DNA of 64,000 nt from Saprospiraceae bacterium. Its GTDB lineage: Bacteria > Bacteroidota > Bacteroidia > Chitinophagales > Saprospiraceae. Positions 8,785-17,195 of the stretch are shown in pieces. The notes under the pieces are model-generated. The model did not search any database and was not told the origin of the DNA. It saw nothing but the letters and a program-made list of their open reading frames with translations. The DNA is taken from NCBI GenBank assembly GCA_016717265.1, contig JADKFX010000001.1, positions 2,678,501 through 2,742,500 on the forward strand, written 5' to 3'. Position numbers and translations under genes: made by a program. The number at the start of each line of letters is the position of its first letter. Position 1 is the first letter of the stretch.

Positions 8785-10431
8785 TTATAATAATTGAAAT
8801 TCAGGAAGTGTAACCATATAATTTACTAATGCAATAAATTGGTTAGGCACTGTGAAATAATCTAAATTCCAGGTTCCATTAGTATAGTAATTAGATGGAA
8901 CTAAGGATTTAAAAACGCCGATGGCAGTTTGAATTATATCTTCTGGTAATTCAACAGTTATAAAATAATTTATAACGCTTCGTACGATTAAATCCGGATC
9001 GCTGACATTGCCGGAAAGTGTTTTTAAAAAGTCTCTATATTTTTCTTTGGTTCTATCATATTGCAAAAAATACCCAAATTGATCGCGATTGTATTTCCAT
9101 CGATTTACTAATGTGAATTCATTTAACCAAGCTCTATAGCCTGGCCAACCAGCAACATTTATTGGGTTAAACAGCGTTTGACCAAGATTCGATGTAGCAT
9201 AATAGACATTGCTCAGCGTGTCTCTGTTTAAACTATTTGGAAAATTTGCAGGATCTGGCACCTCAGCCTGGAAGGTATTATTAATCCATTTATATTTAAA
9301 GAAATCTTTTCCAGGTTCAAGATCCAAGCTTCTGAAAAAATGAATTTGATTATCAATATGACTTTTTATTACAAGTCCCATTGCTTCATCCTCAAAAAAA
9401 TGTTCGCTTTTAAACAAGGTCTTTAATACCTCAGCAATGTTAAAATTAGAATTAATAAATACAGTTGCCAAGCCATCAATTATTTCTTGTGGTGGATCAT
9501 TGTATAAATAATATTTGTAAAGTTTCTTACAAATAAATTGTGCAACTTCGTTTTTCTTTACATTGAAAATTACATTGTCATGTAAAGACTCGTATTCTGT
9601 TTGTGCTTTAATTAAAGCCTCGTCTTCTGTTGCAGGAACAACACCACCAAAGTTACCAACTGTTTTGCCAAATATTACTTTCCCTTTCCAGTCATGATTA
9701 TATCTATAAAAAACAAATTCATCGATTTTTGTCGGACCAATTACATAATTTCCACCACCCGCATCATAATACTTAATATTCCAACCTGTTAAGGCTCGAG
9801 CTGTTTCGGCAACATCTTTCTGAGTGTAGTTTCCAACACCCATAGTAAATAATTCAAGTAATTCTCGTGCATAATTTTCATTCGGTCTTCCCGAGACATT
9901 AGCATTTCCATTTAAATATAAGATCATGGATGGCGTGAGTCCTATAGCTTTCACAAATTCTCTAAAATCACCAAATGCATATTTATGTAGAAGGTAGTAA
10001 TATTGAAACACCCAGGTAGGACGGTTACCTGCTCCGTCTGCCGTTGCAACAAAATGATTTGACCAAAAAAGCACCAGTTTATGTCTTACACCCTCTGTAA
10101 TCATGCCATTAAACCACATATGGACTAATTCCAGGTATTTGTAATATGCATTCGGATCTTCAGCAATGTTTTGTTCTTTCCATTGATAGGTATAATCATA
10201 GGTTCTTACTCCAACTTTCTTTTCTCCTGGCAGTGGATGGCTCATGGCGGTGCCAATTAAATAATCAATTAAAACGGAAGGCTTATTTGCTTTTGCGGCA
10301 CTAATCAGATATGGTGGCGCACCGTTGCATAGTTTGTTATAAAGATGATGGATCCTTTTTTCATTCCATGGTTTTGCAGGGCTTGGAATATATTCCTGTA
10401 AACCTCCTGTAAGACATTTATTATCAGGCAT
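8785..10431 (-). CDS. DUF1800 family protein without signal peptide
   Basis: A 548-aa DUF1800 protein. Family features visible are an N-terminal helical segment with Arg/His-rich start (EKRIHHLYNKL at about 24-34), WFNGMI and KLVLFWSNHF around 108-128, NENYARELLELFTMGVGNYTQ (about 183-203) and ALTGWN. The function of the family is unknown. Unlike many homologues no signal peptide is present, and an in-frame TAA at 10446-10444, 15 bases upstream of the ATG, rules out a longer N-terminus. It is first in the operon DUF1800 - DUF1501 - SprB-repeat protein - M4 peptidase. A perfect inverted repeat sits 11 bases upstream of its start. Confidence 0.9.
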   Translation of the reverse strand: MPDNKCLTGGLQEYIPSPAKPWNEKRIHHLYNKLCNGAPPYLISAAKANKPSVLIDYLIGTAMSHPLPGEKKVGVRTYDYTYQWKEQNIAEDPNAYYKYLELVHMWFNGMITEGVRHKLVLFWSNHFVATADGAGNRPTWVFQYYYLLHKYAFGDFREFVKAIGLTPSMILYLNGNANVSGRPNENYARELLELFTMGVGNYTQKDVAETARALTGWNIKYYDAGGGNYVIGPTKIDEFVFYRYNHDWKGKVIFGKTVGNFGGVVPATEDEALIKAQTEYESLHDNVIFNVKKNEVAQFICKKLYKYYLYNDPPQEIIDGLATVFINSNFNIAEVLKTLFKSEHFFEDEAMGLVIKSHIDNQIHFFRSLDLEPGKDFFKYKWINNTFQAEVPDPANFPNSLNRDTLSNVYYATSNLGQTLFNPINVAGWPGYRAWLNEFTLVNRWKYNRDQFGYFLQYDRTKEKYRDFLKTLSGNVSDPDLIVRSVINYFITVELPEDIIQTAIGVFKSLVPSNYYTNGTWNLDYFTVPNQFIALVNYMVTLPEFQLL

Positions 10432-10441
10432 GATTCGATTG

Positions 10442-10457
10442 TTTTACAGTTGTAAAA
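10442..10457. promoter_or_regulatory. Perfect inverted repeat TTTTACA-gt-TGTAAAA upstream of the DUF1800 operon
   Basis: Two 7-base arms with a 2-base spacer lie 11 bases upstream of the DUF1800 ATG. The size and symmetry suit a dimeric regulator binding site. The right part overlaps a -7-like box (TAATTTTA, minus strand), so binding there could block initiation. An AT-rich genome produces such repeats by chance, so the call rests on position alone. Confidence 0.3.
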
Positions 10458-10673
10458 TTACACGATTTTACCATTTTTCCAAATTAAATAACTTTTGATC
10501 AAGGTGGTGAATTAGGGCCAATAATGCATTTTTAAGCTACATTATTTTCAGCTACCCCATTGTTGTTTAGAAAATTGGAATTGGAATTTTAGAATATGAA
10601 CGCTTTTTTCTTGCTTAAAATCCATTAAATAATGTTCTTTCAAAGTAAATTTTGAGAACAAATTGGAATGAAC

Positions 10674-10713
10674 AAAAAAGCTGGGAATCATACATCATGT
10701 ATAATTCCCAGCT
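10674..10713 (-). terminator. Rho-independent terminator of dnaK
   Basis: Strong hairpin with perfect arms AGCTGGGAAT (10679-10688) and ATTCCCAGCT (10704-10713), plus an inner TACAT/ATGTA pairing. On the minus strand it is followed by a run of six T (A run at 10674-10679). It lies about 20 bases beyond the dnaK stop codon. Confidence 0.9.
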
Positions 10714-10734
10714 TTGCGATTTTAAATCAAATTT

Positions 10735-12636
10735 TTACTTTTTTACTTCTTCAAATTCAACGTCCGTTACTTTTTCATCAGTGCCATTCCCTGTTTGATT
10801 TTCAGGAGCTCCATTAGAACCCGTTTGATCATTTTGGGTGGCTTGATACATATCTTGACTTGCCGCTTGCCATGCAGTGTTCAACTCTTCAACATGTTTG
10901 GTAATCAAATCTAAATCCTGCGTTTTGTGTGCATTTTTTAATGCTTCCACAGTGGTCTCGATAACAGTCTTTTTCTCTGCAGGAATTTTATCTCCATATT
11001 CCTTTAATTGTTTCTCTGTTTGGAAAATTAAAGCATCCGCCTCATTAATTTTATCTGCTTTCTCTCTAATTTTTTTATCTAAATCTGCGTTTGCGGCAGC
11101 TTCATTTCTCATTTTTTCAATTTCAACTTTAGTCAAACCTGTAGAAGCTTCTATGCGGATGTTTTGCTTTTTACCAGTCCCTTTATCTAAAGCACTTACA
11201 CTTAAAATGCCATTCGCATCCACATCAAAGGATACCTCAACTTGTGGAACCCCTCTAGGTGCAGGGGGTATACCATCTAAGATAAACCGTCCTACAGAGC
11301 GATTGTCCTTTGCCATAGGGCGTTCACCTTGTAAAATATGTATTTCAACGGAAGGCTGATTATCTGCTGCAGTAGAATACACTTTTGATTTTTTGGTTGG
11401 AATCGTTGAATTTGCTTCTATCACAACATCATAAACACCACCCAAAGTTTCAATTCCTAAAGAAAGTGGAGAAACGTCAAGCAATAAAACATCTTTTACT
11501 TCACCCGTTAATACACCACCCTGTATTGCTGCTCCTACAGCTACTACTTCATCAGGATTTACTCCTTTATTAGGTTTTTTACCAAAAAATTCTTCAACTA
11601 CTTGTTGTATTCTTGGAATCCGTGTTGAACCTCCTACCAATATAATTTCATCTATATCATTCTTGGTTAAGCCTGCATCTTTTAAAGCATCTTCACACGG
11701 TTTTAAAGTCCGCTTTACGAGATTATCTGCTAATTGTTCAAATTTTGCCCGGGTTAATTTCAATGCCAAATGCTTAGGAACCCCATCCATAGCAGTAATA
11801 TAAGGCAAGTTAATTTCCGTTTCGGTAGATCCGGATAATTCAATTTTAGCTTTCTCAGATGCTTCTTTTAAACGTTGTAAAGCCATTGGATCTTTTCTTA
11901 GATCCATGTTCTCTTGGGATTTAAAATGATCTGCCAAATAGTCTATAATAACCTGATCAAAATCATCTCCTCCTAAATGTGTGTCCCCATTAGTAGATTT
12001 AACTTCAAATACGCCGTCGCCTAATTCCAACACAGAAATATCAAACGTTCCACCACCAAGGTCATAAACAGCAATGGTCATGTCTTTTGTTTTCTTATCC
12101 AATCCATAAGCTAAAGCGGCCGCAGTAGGTTCGTTTATAATACGCTTTACGGTTAATCCTGCAATCTCTCCTGCTTCTTTTGTTGCTTGCCGCTGAGAAT
12201 CATTGAAATATGCAGGTACCGTAATTACAGCTTCTGTTACTTCATGGCCAAGATAATCTTCTGCAGTTTTTTTCATTTTCTGTAAAACCATTGCAGAAAT
12301 TTCTTGCGGACTATACATTCTGCCATCTATATCTACCCTACAGGTATTATTGTCTCCTTTCGCAACTTTATAGGTCATCCTTCCAGTTTCGAGGTTCATC
12401 TCATCAAATCGACCACCCATAAAGCGTTTAATTGATGAAATGGTCTTCCTTGGATTCGTAATTGCCTGGCGTTTTGCAGGATCTCCTACTTTACGCTCAC
12501 CATTATCTAAAAAAGCTACAATAGAAGGCGTTGTGCGTCTACCTTCATCATTTGCAATAACAACTGGTTCGTTACCTTCCATAACTGCAACACAGGAGTT
12601 GGTTGTACCTAAATCTATTCCTATTATTTTTCCCAT
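10735..12636 (-). CDS. dnaK: Molecular chaperone DnaK (Hsp70)
   Basis: A 633-aa Hsp70 that binds exposed hydrophobic peptides in an ATP-dependent cycle in the cytoplasm, working with DnaJ and GrpE (neither is in this window). The ATPase domain begins GIDLGTTNSCVAVMEG at residues 5-20 and shows the phosphate loop AVYDLGGGTFDISVLE and the motif ILVGGSTRIPRIQ. The substrate-binding domain carries LLLDVSPLSLGIETLGG. The lid is followed by a Gln/Asn/Gly-rich linker and the usual acidic ending DVEFEEVKK. Length is normal. It is preceded by a 395-base non-coding region with repeated ATGTCA boxes and no exact TAnnTTTG box, and followed by a strong terminator, so it is probably monocistronic and separately regulated. 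Confidence 0.98.
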   Translation of the reverse strand: MGKIIGIDLGTTNSCVAVMEGNEPVVIANDEGRRTTPSIVAFLDNGERKVGDPAKRQAITNPRKTISSIKRFMGGRFDEMNLETGRMTYKVAKGDNNTCRVDIDGRMYSPQEISAMVLQKMKKTAEDYLGHEVTEAVITVPAYFNDSQRQATKEAGEIAGLTVKRIINEPTAAALAYGLDKKTKDMTIAVYDLGGGTFDISVLELGDGVFEVKSTNGDTHLGGDDFDQVIIDYLADHFKSQENMDLRKDPMALQRLKEASEKAKIELSGSTETEINLPYITAMDGVPKHLALKLTRAKFEQLADNLVKRTLKPCEDALKDAGLTKNDIDEIILVGGSTRIPRIQQVVEEFFGKKPNKGVNPDEVVAVGAAIQGGVLTGEVKDVLLLDVSPLSLGIETLGGVYDVVIEANSTIPTKKSKVYSTAADNQPSVEIHILQGERPMAKDNRSVGRFILDGIPPAPRGVPQVEVSFDVDANGILSVSALDKGTGKKQNIRIEASTGLTKVEIEKMRNEAAANADLDKKIREKADKINEADALIFQTEKQLKEYGDKIPAEKKTVIETTVEALKNAHKTQDLDLITKHVEELNTAWQAASQDMYQATQNDQTGSNGAPENQTGNGTDEKVTDVEFEEVKK

Positions 12637-13031
12637 TATTTCGATTTAAATTATAGATGTCAATCCTTATGCCATCCTGAAATACAGGAAATTATGTCAG
12701 TTATTCCAGTAAATAAGTATCAATTTGACATAAATAAATTTTATAATATGTCATTCCGTCATATCTATTTGGAAATCTACCAGATATAAATATTTCTGAT
12801 TTTAACTATTAACTATATTGATTATAGTTTATAAAAGGATAGTCTTTGCTTTCAATTTAACAAATGACCTAATAAACACTAATGCTCAATATTTATTAAT
12901 GGCTGATCCATAATTAATGTTGGTTATTGAAAATAAGAGTTGCCATCATAACTCTATTCAATTCATCAATTATTGCATCTTATGGATTCGTTTAGACAGA
13001 ATGAAGATGAATACATCCTAATGAATAGAAC
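12637..13031. other. Intergenic region upstream of dnaK
   Basis: About 395 bases without a convincing gene. It contains ATGTCA/TGACAT boxes at 12657-12662, 12694-12699, 12726-12731 and 12748-12753 and the sigma-54-like sequence described separately. The part nearest the lipoprotein gene (about 12780-13031) is AT-rich and shows nothing recognisable. Confidence 0.5.
12659..12674 (-). promoter_or_regulatory. Candidate dnaK promoter with sigma-54-like spacing
   Basis: The minus strand reads TGGCAT-N5-TTGAC, 22 bases before the dnaK ATG. Spacing and the GG of the -24 box match the sigma-54 consensus TGGCAC-N5-TTGC, but the GC of the -12 box is GA here. No exact TAnnTTTG housekeeping box was seen near this gene. 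The sequence also includes one of four ATGTCA boxes. Which sigma factor uses it is not known from the sequence. Confidence 0.3.
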
Positions 13032-14039
13032 TTATTTGAAATTTAAGTCTCTTGTCAATGGATGCATTTGTAAAGAATCAATGGTTGGATTTTGCAACGT
13101 AATCGTTTTTTTGATAGTCACTGCTGAACTAAAGATTCCAAAACCTTCTGAAAGGTTAGTATAACGTGGGATTTCCTGAGAAGCTGTAATACCAGTATTC
13201 GCATTGATAATATTTAGATAATTCTGGATCTCTGGCCCTCCACCGGTAAGATAAAAATCAAGTTTATTAATGTATCGTTCAATACTTGGATCAACAGTCA
13301 ATTGATCATGTAAAAAGTTATATAAAGTTGAACCTAACACTTTTGTACTACTGATATTTGTCGATGATCCAGTTTTACCAGGAAAACTTTTAGCAAACGG
13401 TATTTCAATTATTTTAGTTTCCACTTTTTGAGTTACGATATTTAATTCATCAATTGAAACCAATGCTTTTAAATCAAATACAGAGGTATTTGATTGATGT
13501 TTCCAACCAAATAAATAGGAACTTTCATAAAATATCTTTAACTGTCTGGTATTGTCATCCGGAAATGTAAAACTGATATCCCCAACAAGTATTATCGTTG
13601 CTGTTACTGGTGCTTTACCATCACCTCTCAATAATTGCAAAGTTATTTTATCGCCTCCTTTTAAATTGATATCCTTAGACAAAATTTTATATAGGTAATT
13701 TGGGCTTGTAGCAAAAGGTCCATTTTGCCTTACAAGTCCTTCAAGATTTCCATCCACTTTACTTAGTAAAAACTCTTGTTTTGTGAGTTCATTTACTAAT
13801 TTGACAGTTGGATTTGGATAATATAAAGAATCTGGATTTTTGGCCAATTGGGTAGAAGCAATGTTTTCATCTACAAATGCTTTTTGAATCCGTATATAAT
13901 GAGCCGTATCTGCTCGATTTAAAAGGCCATAAATAACCGGAATGTCTTTATAGGGTTCTGTTAATTGAAAATCTTCTGAACAAGAATTTAAAAAGCCAGC
14001 CAAAAGTAAAAAACAAATAAAACGAGTTAGGATTTTCAT
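13032..14039 (-). CDS. Lipoprotein of unknown function
   Basis: A 335-aa predicted lipoprotein. The signal peptide is MKILTRF plus a hydrophobic stretch with lipobox GFLNSC, placing the lipidated Cys at residue 20. The mature part is rich in beta strands, with the early motif VIYGLLNRADTAHYIRIQKAF. Bacteroidota lipoproteins with this kind of N-terminal beta domain are often annotated DUF4249-like, but I cannot confirm that assignment. It is probably anchored in the outer membrane or periplasm. An exact TATCTTTG box lies only 4 bases upstream of the ATG. dnaK follows 395 bases downstream on the same strand. Confidence 0.75.
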   Translation of the reverse strand: MKILTRFICFLLLAGFLNSCSEDFQLTEPYKDIPVIYGLLNRADTAHYIRIQKAFVDENIASTQLAKNPDSLYYPNPTVKLVNELTKQEFLLSKVDGNLEGLVRQNGPFATSPNYLYKILSKDINLKGGDKITLQLLRGDGKAPVTATIILVGDISFTFPDDNTRQLKIFYESSYLFGWKHQSNTSVFDLKALVSIDELNIVTQKVETKIIEIPFAKSFPGKTGSSTNISSTKVLGSTLYNFLHDQLTVDPSIERYINKLDFYLTGGGPEIQNYLNIINANTGITASQEIPRYTNLSEGFGIFSSAVTIKKTITLQNPTIDSLQMHPLTRDLNFK

Positions 14040-14616
14040 GGTTCAAAGATAAACAAGATGAAATAGGTTTTAAAGCTATTCTCAAAAACACAAACTGATT
14101 TACACTGCTTAAAACGAATGAATTCGAATTCTAATATACAATCTTCCTTTTTTTATGCTCCAATTTAAGTGTACTTAAATGCTTGATATTAAGCATACTA
14201 AGCTAATAAACTTACAAGTTAAAGCTAAAAATTCTCTAATTTTAGATTTTCATTGATGAAATTTGGTAAAAGGTCAACATTTTGTAATGGTGTCTATTTT
14301 ATTAAGTTAATAAAATTTTAGAACCCGGTTGAATTGTGTTAAAACAAGAATTAGTTTGCTATTTTAATTGTTTTAGAATAATACTTTTAGCATCTATGAC
14401 TCAATAACTTAAAATAATCTCGAATTTAAATCAGACTACCAATTGATTAAAATTATCAGGAAAGACTGCTAGAATTTGTATATTTTGAAGCTATTTTAAA
14501 GAAATTTGGTCAAGTGACATTCTTCCAAAGTTAAATTGAAATCAAATCCAATTTAAAAGCGCTTTAGTTTGCCAATTTAACTGTTAGAAAAGGAGTGAGT
14601 TTTATAACTTTACGCC
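14040..14616. other. 577-base divergent intergenic region
   Basis: Longest gene-free stretch in the window, between the lipoprotein gene (minus) and panB (plus). It is strongly AT-rich. Beside the minus-strand -7 box at 14044-14051, I see a weak inverted repeat ATGCTT-gatatt-AAGCAT near 14180 and a -7-like TAACTTTA box ending about 4 bases before the panB ATG. No tRNA, conserved RNA or small ORF could be supported. Confidence 0.5.
14044..14051 (-). promoter_or_regulatory. -7 promoter box TATCTTTG of the lipoprotein gene
   Basis: Exact match to the Bacteroidota -7 element TAnnTTTG. Only 4 bases separate it from the ATG at 14039, so the transcript would be nearly or fully leaderless. Confidence 0.5.
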
Positions 14617-15432
14617 ATGTCTATTCACAAAGATCTCAAACGTATTACAACTAATACGATTACTGAAATGAAACTTCAAGGTGAGAAAATTGCTATGCTC
14701 ACTGCCTATGATTTTTCAATGGCTAAATTACTGGATGCTGCGGGTATTGATATTCTGCTAGTCGGGGATTCTGCTTCCAATGTCATGGCTGGTCATGAAA
14801 CTACCCTGCCGATTACCTTGGATCAAATGATTTATCATGCCCAATCTGTCGTGAGAGCAGTTCGAAGAGCCTTAGTAGTTGTTGATCTTCCTTTTGGATC
14901 GTATCAAGGGAATACAAAAAGAGCCCTTGAATCATCGATTCGGATTATGAAGGAAAGCGGTGCTCATGCTGTTAAGCTGGAAGGTGGCTCAGAAGTTACA
15001 GATTCAATTCGGCGGATAATATCAGCTGGTATACCTGTAATGGGACATCTTGGATTAACTCCTCAATCTATCTATAAATTTGGCACTTATGTTGTAAGGG
15101 CAAAAGAAGAGGCAGAAGCTGATAAATTAAGACATGATGCCAAACTTCTTGAAAAATCAGGATGTTTTAGTATTGTTCTCGAAAAAATACCAGCTAAACT
15201 TGCTTTAGAAGTCAGCCAAAGTCTTACAATCCCAACAATTGGCATAGGTGCAGGTGCTGGAACAGATGGGCAAGTATTGGTAAGTCATGATATGTTAGGT
15301 ATTAATCATGAATTTCATCCCCGCTTTTTAAGACGTTATGCAAATCTTTTTGAAATTATTGACCAGGCAGTTAAAAACTATACTGCAGATGTTAAGAGTC
15401 ATAGTTTCCCCAATGAATCCGAGCAATATTAA
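14617..15432 (+). CDS. panB: 3-methyl-2-oxobutanoate hydroxymethyltransferase
   Basis: A 271-aa PanB, the first step of pantothenate (and so CoA) synthesis: it transfers a hydroxymethyl group from methylene-tetrahydrofolate to alpha-ketoisovalerate. Visible family motifs are MLTAYDFSMAKLLDAAGIDILLVGDSASNVMAGH (residues 27-60, with the metal-binding Asp in GDS), HAVKLEGGSE, IPVMGHLGLTPQS and IPTIGIGAGAGTDGQVLV. Length is typical. Its TAA overlaps the mltG ATG by one base (TAATG), so the two genes should be translationally coupled. Confidence 0.97.
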   Translation: MSIHKDLKRITTNTITEMKLQGEKIAMLTAYDFSMAKLLDAAGIDILLVGDSASNVMAGHETTLPITLDQMIYHAQSVVRAVRRALVVVDLPFGSYQGNTKRALESSIRIMKESGAHAVKLEGGSEVTDSIRRIISAGIPVMGHLGLTPQSIYKFGTYVVRAKEEAEADKLRHDAKLLEKSGCFSIVLEKIPAKLALEVSQSLTIPTIGIGAGAGTDGQVLVSHDMLGINHEFHPRFLRRYANLFEIIDQAVKNYTADVKSHSFPNESEQY

Positions 15433-16454
15433 TGCGTTTAAATAACTTCGCTTTTTATGGTTCAGCTATCGCATTATTAAGCATTGGTATTTTTGCTTAC
15501 CTAAGCTATTGTGCTGCATTTAATGCGAATGTGAGATCAAGCTCAAGAATGGAATTATATGTCTATCCAAATGAAACAGATGTTGCCATAGGCCTTAAAA
15601 TGGATAGTATACTTTTTGATACAAGCTCTTTTATGCATTTGGCTAAAATTATGAAGCTTACTAAATTAAAGCCAGGTCGATATCTGTTTAAAAAGGACGA
15701 TCATAATTTTGCAATCATTAATAAATTGCGAAGTGGTGCTCAGGATGCTATCAATGTTACAATCAATAATGTTAGAGATATTTATCAACTTTCAGGTAAA
15801 TTAGGTGCTGTTATGATGCTGGATTCAATGGCTTTTGTAAGCTTACTAACGGACTCCATAAATTTAATGACATTAAATTTTACTAAAGAAAATATACTTA
15901 GCTTATTTATTCCAAATACATACCAAATGTACTGGACAACTTCCGGTGATCGATTTTTACAGCGGATGTTGCAAGAAAATAAAAATTTCTGGTTAAAAGA
16001 AAACCGACTACAAAAAGCTGCAGAGAAATCATTAGGTGCGTCTGAAATTTACACAGTGGCTTCCATTGTAGAAAAAGAAACAATCAATGAATCTGAAAAA
16101 GGAATGATTGCAGGTGTCTACTTAAATCGCTTAAAAACAGGAATGAAATTACAAGCAGACCCTACGGTTGTTTTTGCAATGGGCCTAACAGGAATTCAAC
16201 GGGTATTATTGCAGCATTTAAGAACAGAATCACCTTATAATACTTATTTGGTTGAAGGCTTACCTCCAGGGCCGATTTGGATGCCATCAACAGCTACTAT
16301 TGATTCCGTGCTGAATGCAACAAATCATGATTACATATTCTTTTGCGCTAAACCTGGTTATGATGGAACCCATACTTTCGCGAAATCGCTGGAAGGTCAT
16401 TTACTAAATGCAAGAGCTTATCGCAAATGGTTGGATTCTCAAAGGATTAAATAA
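15432..16454 (+). CDS. mltG: Endolytic murein transglycosylase MltG
   Basis: A 340-aa membrane-anchored transglycosylase (YceG family) that cuts nascent glycan strands and sets their length. A TM anchor covers about residues 8-30. A LysM-like segment follows (about 40-110, ending near INVTINNVRDIYQL). The catalytic domain has ASIVEKET at 210-217 with catalytic Glu214, then IAGVYLNRL, MKLQADPTVVFAMG and the conserved PYNTYLVEGLPPGPI and HDYIFFCAKPGYDGTHTF near the end. All expected motifs are present. It forms a two-gene unit with panB; the metabolic link between them is not obvious. Confidence 0.95.
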   Translation: MRLNNFAFYGSAIALLSIGIFAYLSYCAAFNANVRSSSRMELYVYPNETDVAIGLKMDSILFDTSSFMHLAKIMKLTKLKPGRYLFKKDDHNFAIINKLRSGAQDAINVTINNVRDIYQLSGKLGAVMMLDSMAFVSLLTDSINLMTLNFTKENILSLFIPNTYQMYWTTSGDRFLQRMLQENKNFWLKENRLQKAAEKSLGASEIYTVASIVEKETINESEKGMIAGVYLNRLKTGMKLQADPTVVFAMGLTGIQRVLLQHLRTESPYNTYLVEGLPPGPIWMPSTATIDSVLNATNHDYIFFCAKPGYDGTHTFAKSLEGHLLNARAYRKWLDSQRIK

Positions 16455-16664
16455 GCGTTAGCATGATCCACCATTAAAATTTCAGTATTTATAGACGAAA
16501 TACCCTAAATTTAATTATCTAAAGCAGTTAGTACGGGCAAATTGGTAATGTATTTTGATAAATAATCATTTGTTCACTGTGAAGCCCTTGATTATCAATT
16601 CAAACTATTAAAATACCCAATTGTGTGTTTCATATATCTCAAGCTGGTTAAAAGAAATCAATTC

Positions 16665-17183
16665 TTATTTACCTGGCAAGGTATCTACTCTTGATAATTT
16701 AATTTGCCATGGGTTGTTGCTATATTTTGCGGTGCCAATAAGTATCATAGTTGCTGGATCTACCTTAACCTTCCATTCAGAAGATGTACCAGTTGTAGAC
16801 CGGAGTTCGAGAAATGTTGTTTTTTCATCGAATATATACCTTCCCGTTTCAGTTGTTTCTCCGTAAAGTCCTTTTTTATACTCACCTTTAGGTAGAAGAT
16901 CTAGCCATTGACCTTTGTAAATATTTTCTTTCGGTGCAGCTTCTTTTAGCGATAATGCAAAACTATAATGCCACAGCATATTTGTCAAATCCAGGTTTTC
17001 TTTTTGGGATTGAGACAATTGAATAAATTGATCGTCAATTCTTCCCATTGTAGGTGGAGCTAACTTGATTTCTTCTAATTTTGAGTTTTCAGACCCAGAA
17101 ATAGCTTCCATGCTCTTGTTCTCCTTATTTTTACAGCAGATTAAAAGCATCCCTAATGAACAGATCAAACTAAATTTCTTCAT
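16665..17183 (-). CDS. Small lipoprotein of unknown function
   Basis: A 172-aa protein beginning with a hydrophobic signal (MKKFSLICSLGMLLICC) that ends in a lipobox-like LLICC, so lipidation at Cys16 or Cys17 is likely. The mature region has a polar linker and a C-terminal beta-rich part (about 95-170, with KGQWLDLLPKGEYKKG and GRYIFDEKTTFLELRS) similar in feel to small copper-resistance NlpE-like barrels, but I see no defining motif. It is divergent from tilS with only 12 bases between the starts; its probable -7 box lies inside the tilS coding region. Confidence 0.7.
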   Translation of the reverse strand: MKKFSLICSLGMLLICCKNKENKSMEAISGSENSKLEEIKLAPPTMGRIDDQFIQLSQSQKENLDLTNMLWHYSFALSLKEAAPKENIYKGQWLDLLPKGEYKKGLYGETTETGRYIFDEKTTFLELRSTTGTSSEWKVKVDPATMILIGTAKYSNNPWQIKLSRVDTLPGK

Positions 17184-17195
17184 ATTAAAATTATT

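Larger units (their letters stand above)
10432..10734. other. Intergenic region between DUF1800 gene and dnaK
   Basis: About 300 bases without a gene. It holds the dnaK transcription terminator at its right end and the inverted repeat next to the DUF1800 start at its left end. A one-mismatch -7 element (TAATTTTA on the minus strand, + strand 10453-10460) overlaps that inverted repeat. I see no small ORF or RNA gene in the remainder. Confidence 0.5.

Noticed and set aside
10877..11359. 160-residue open frame antisense to dnaK
   Set aside because: It mirrors conserved dnaK codons; low-complexity Ser/Phe-rich translation with no independent support.
12657..12670. Sigma-70-like TTGACA plus TATAAT just upstream of dnaK
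   Set aside because: The two hexamers are only 2 bases apart, far too close for a -35/-10 pair, and this phylum's housekeeping promoters use TAnnTTTG.
12973..13164. 63-residue plus-strand open frame near the end of the minus-strand lipoprotein gene
   Set aside because: It mostly overlaps the lipoprotein coding region in antisense, has no signal or family resemblance and no promoter box.
14175..14200. Inverted repeat ATGCTT-gatatt-AAGCAT in the long intergenic region
   Set aside because: Six-base arms in very AT-rich sequence are expected by chance, and no neighbouring promoter or gene end gives it a role.
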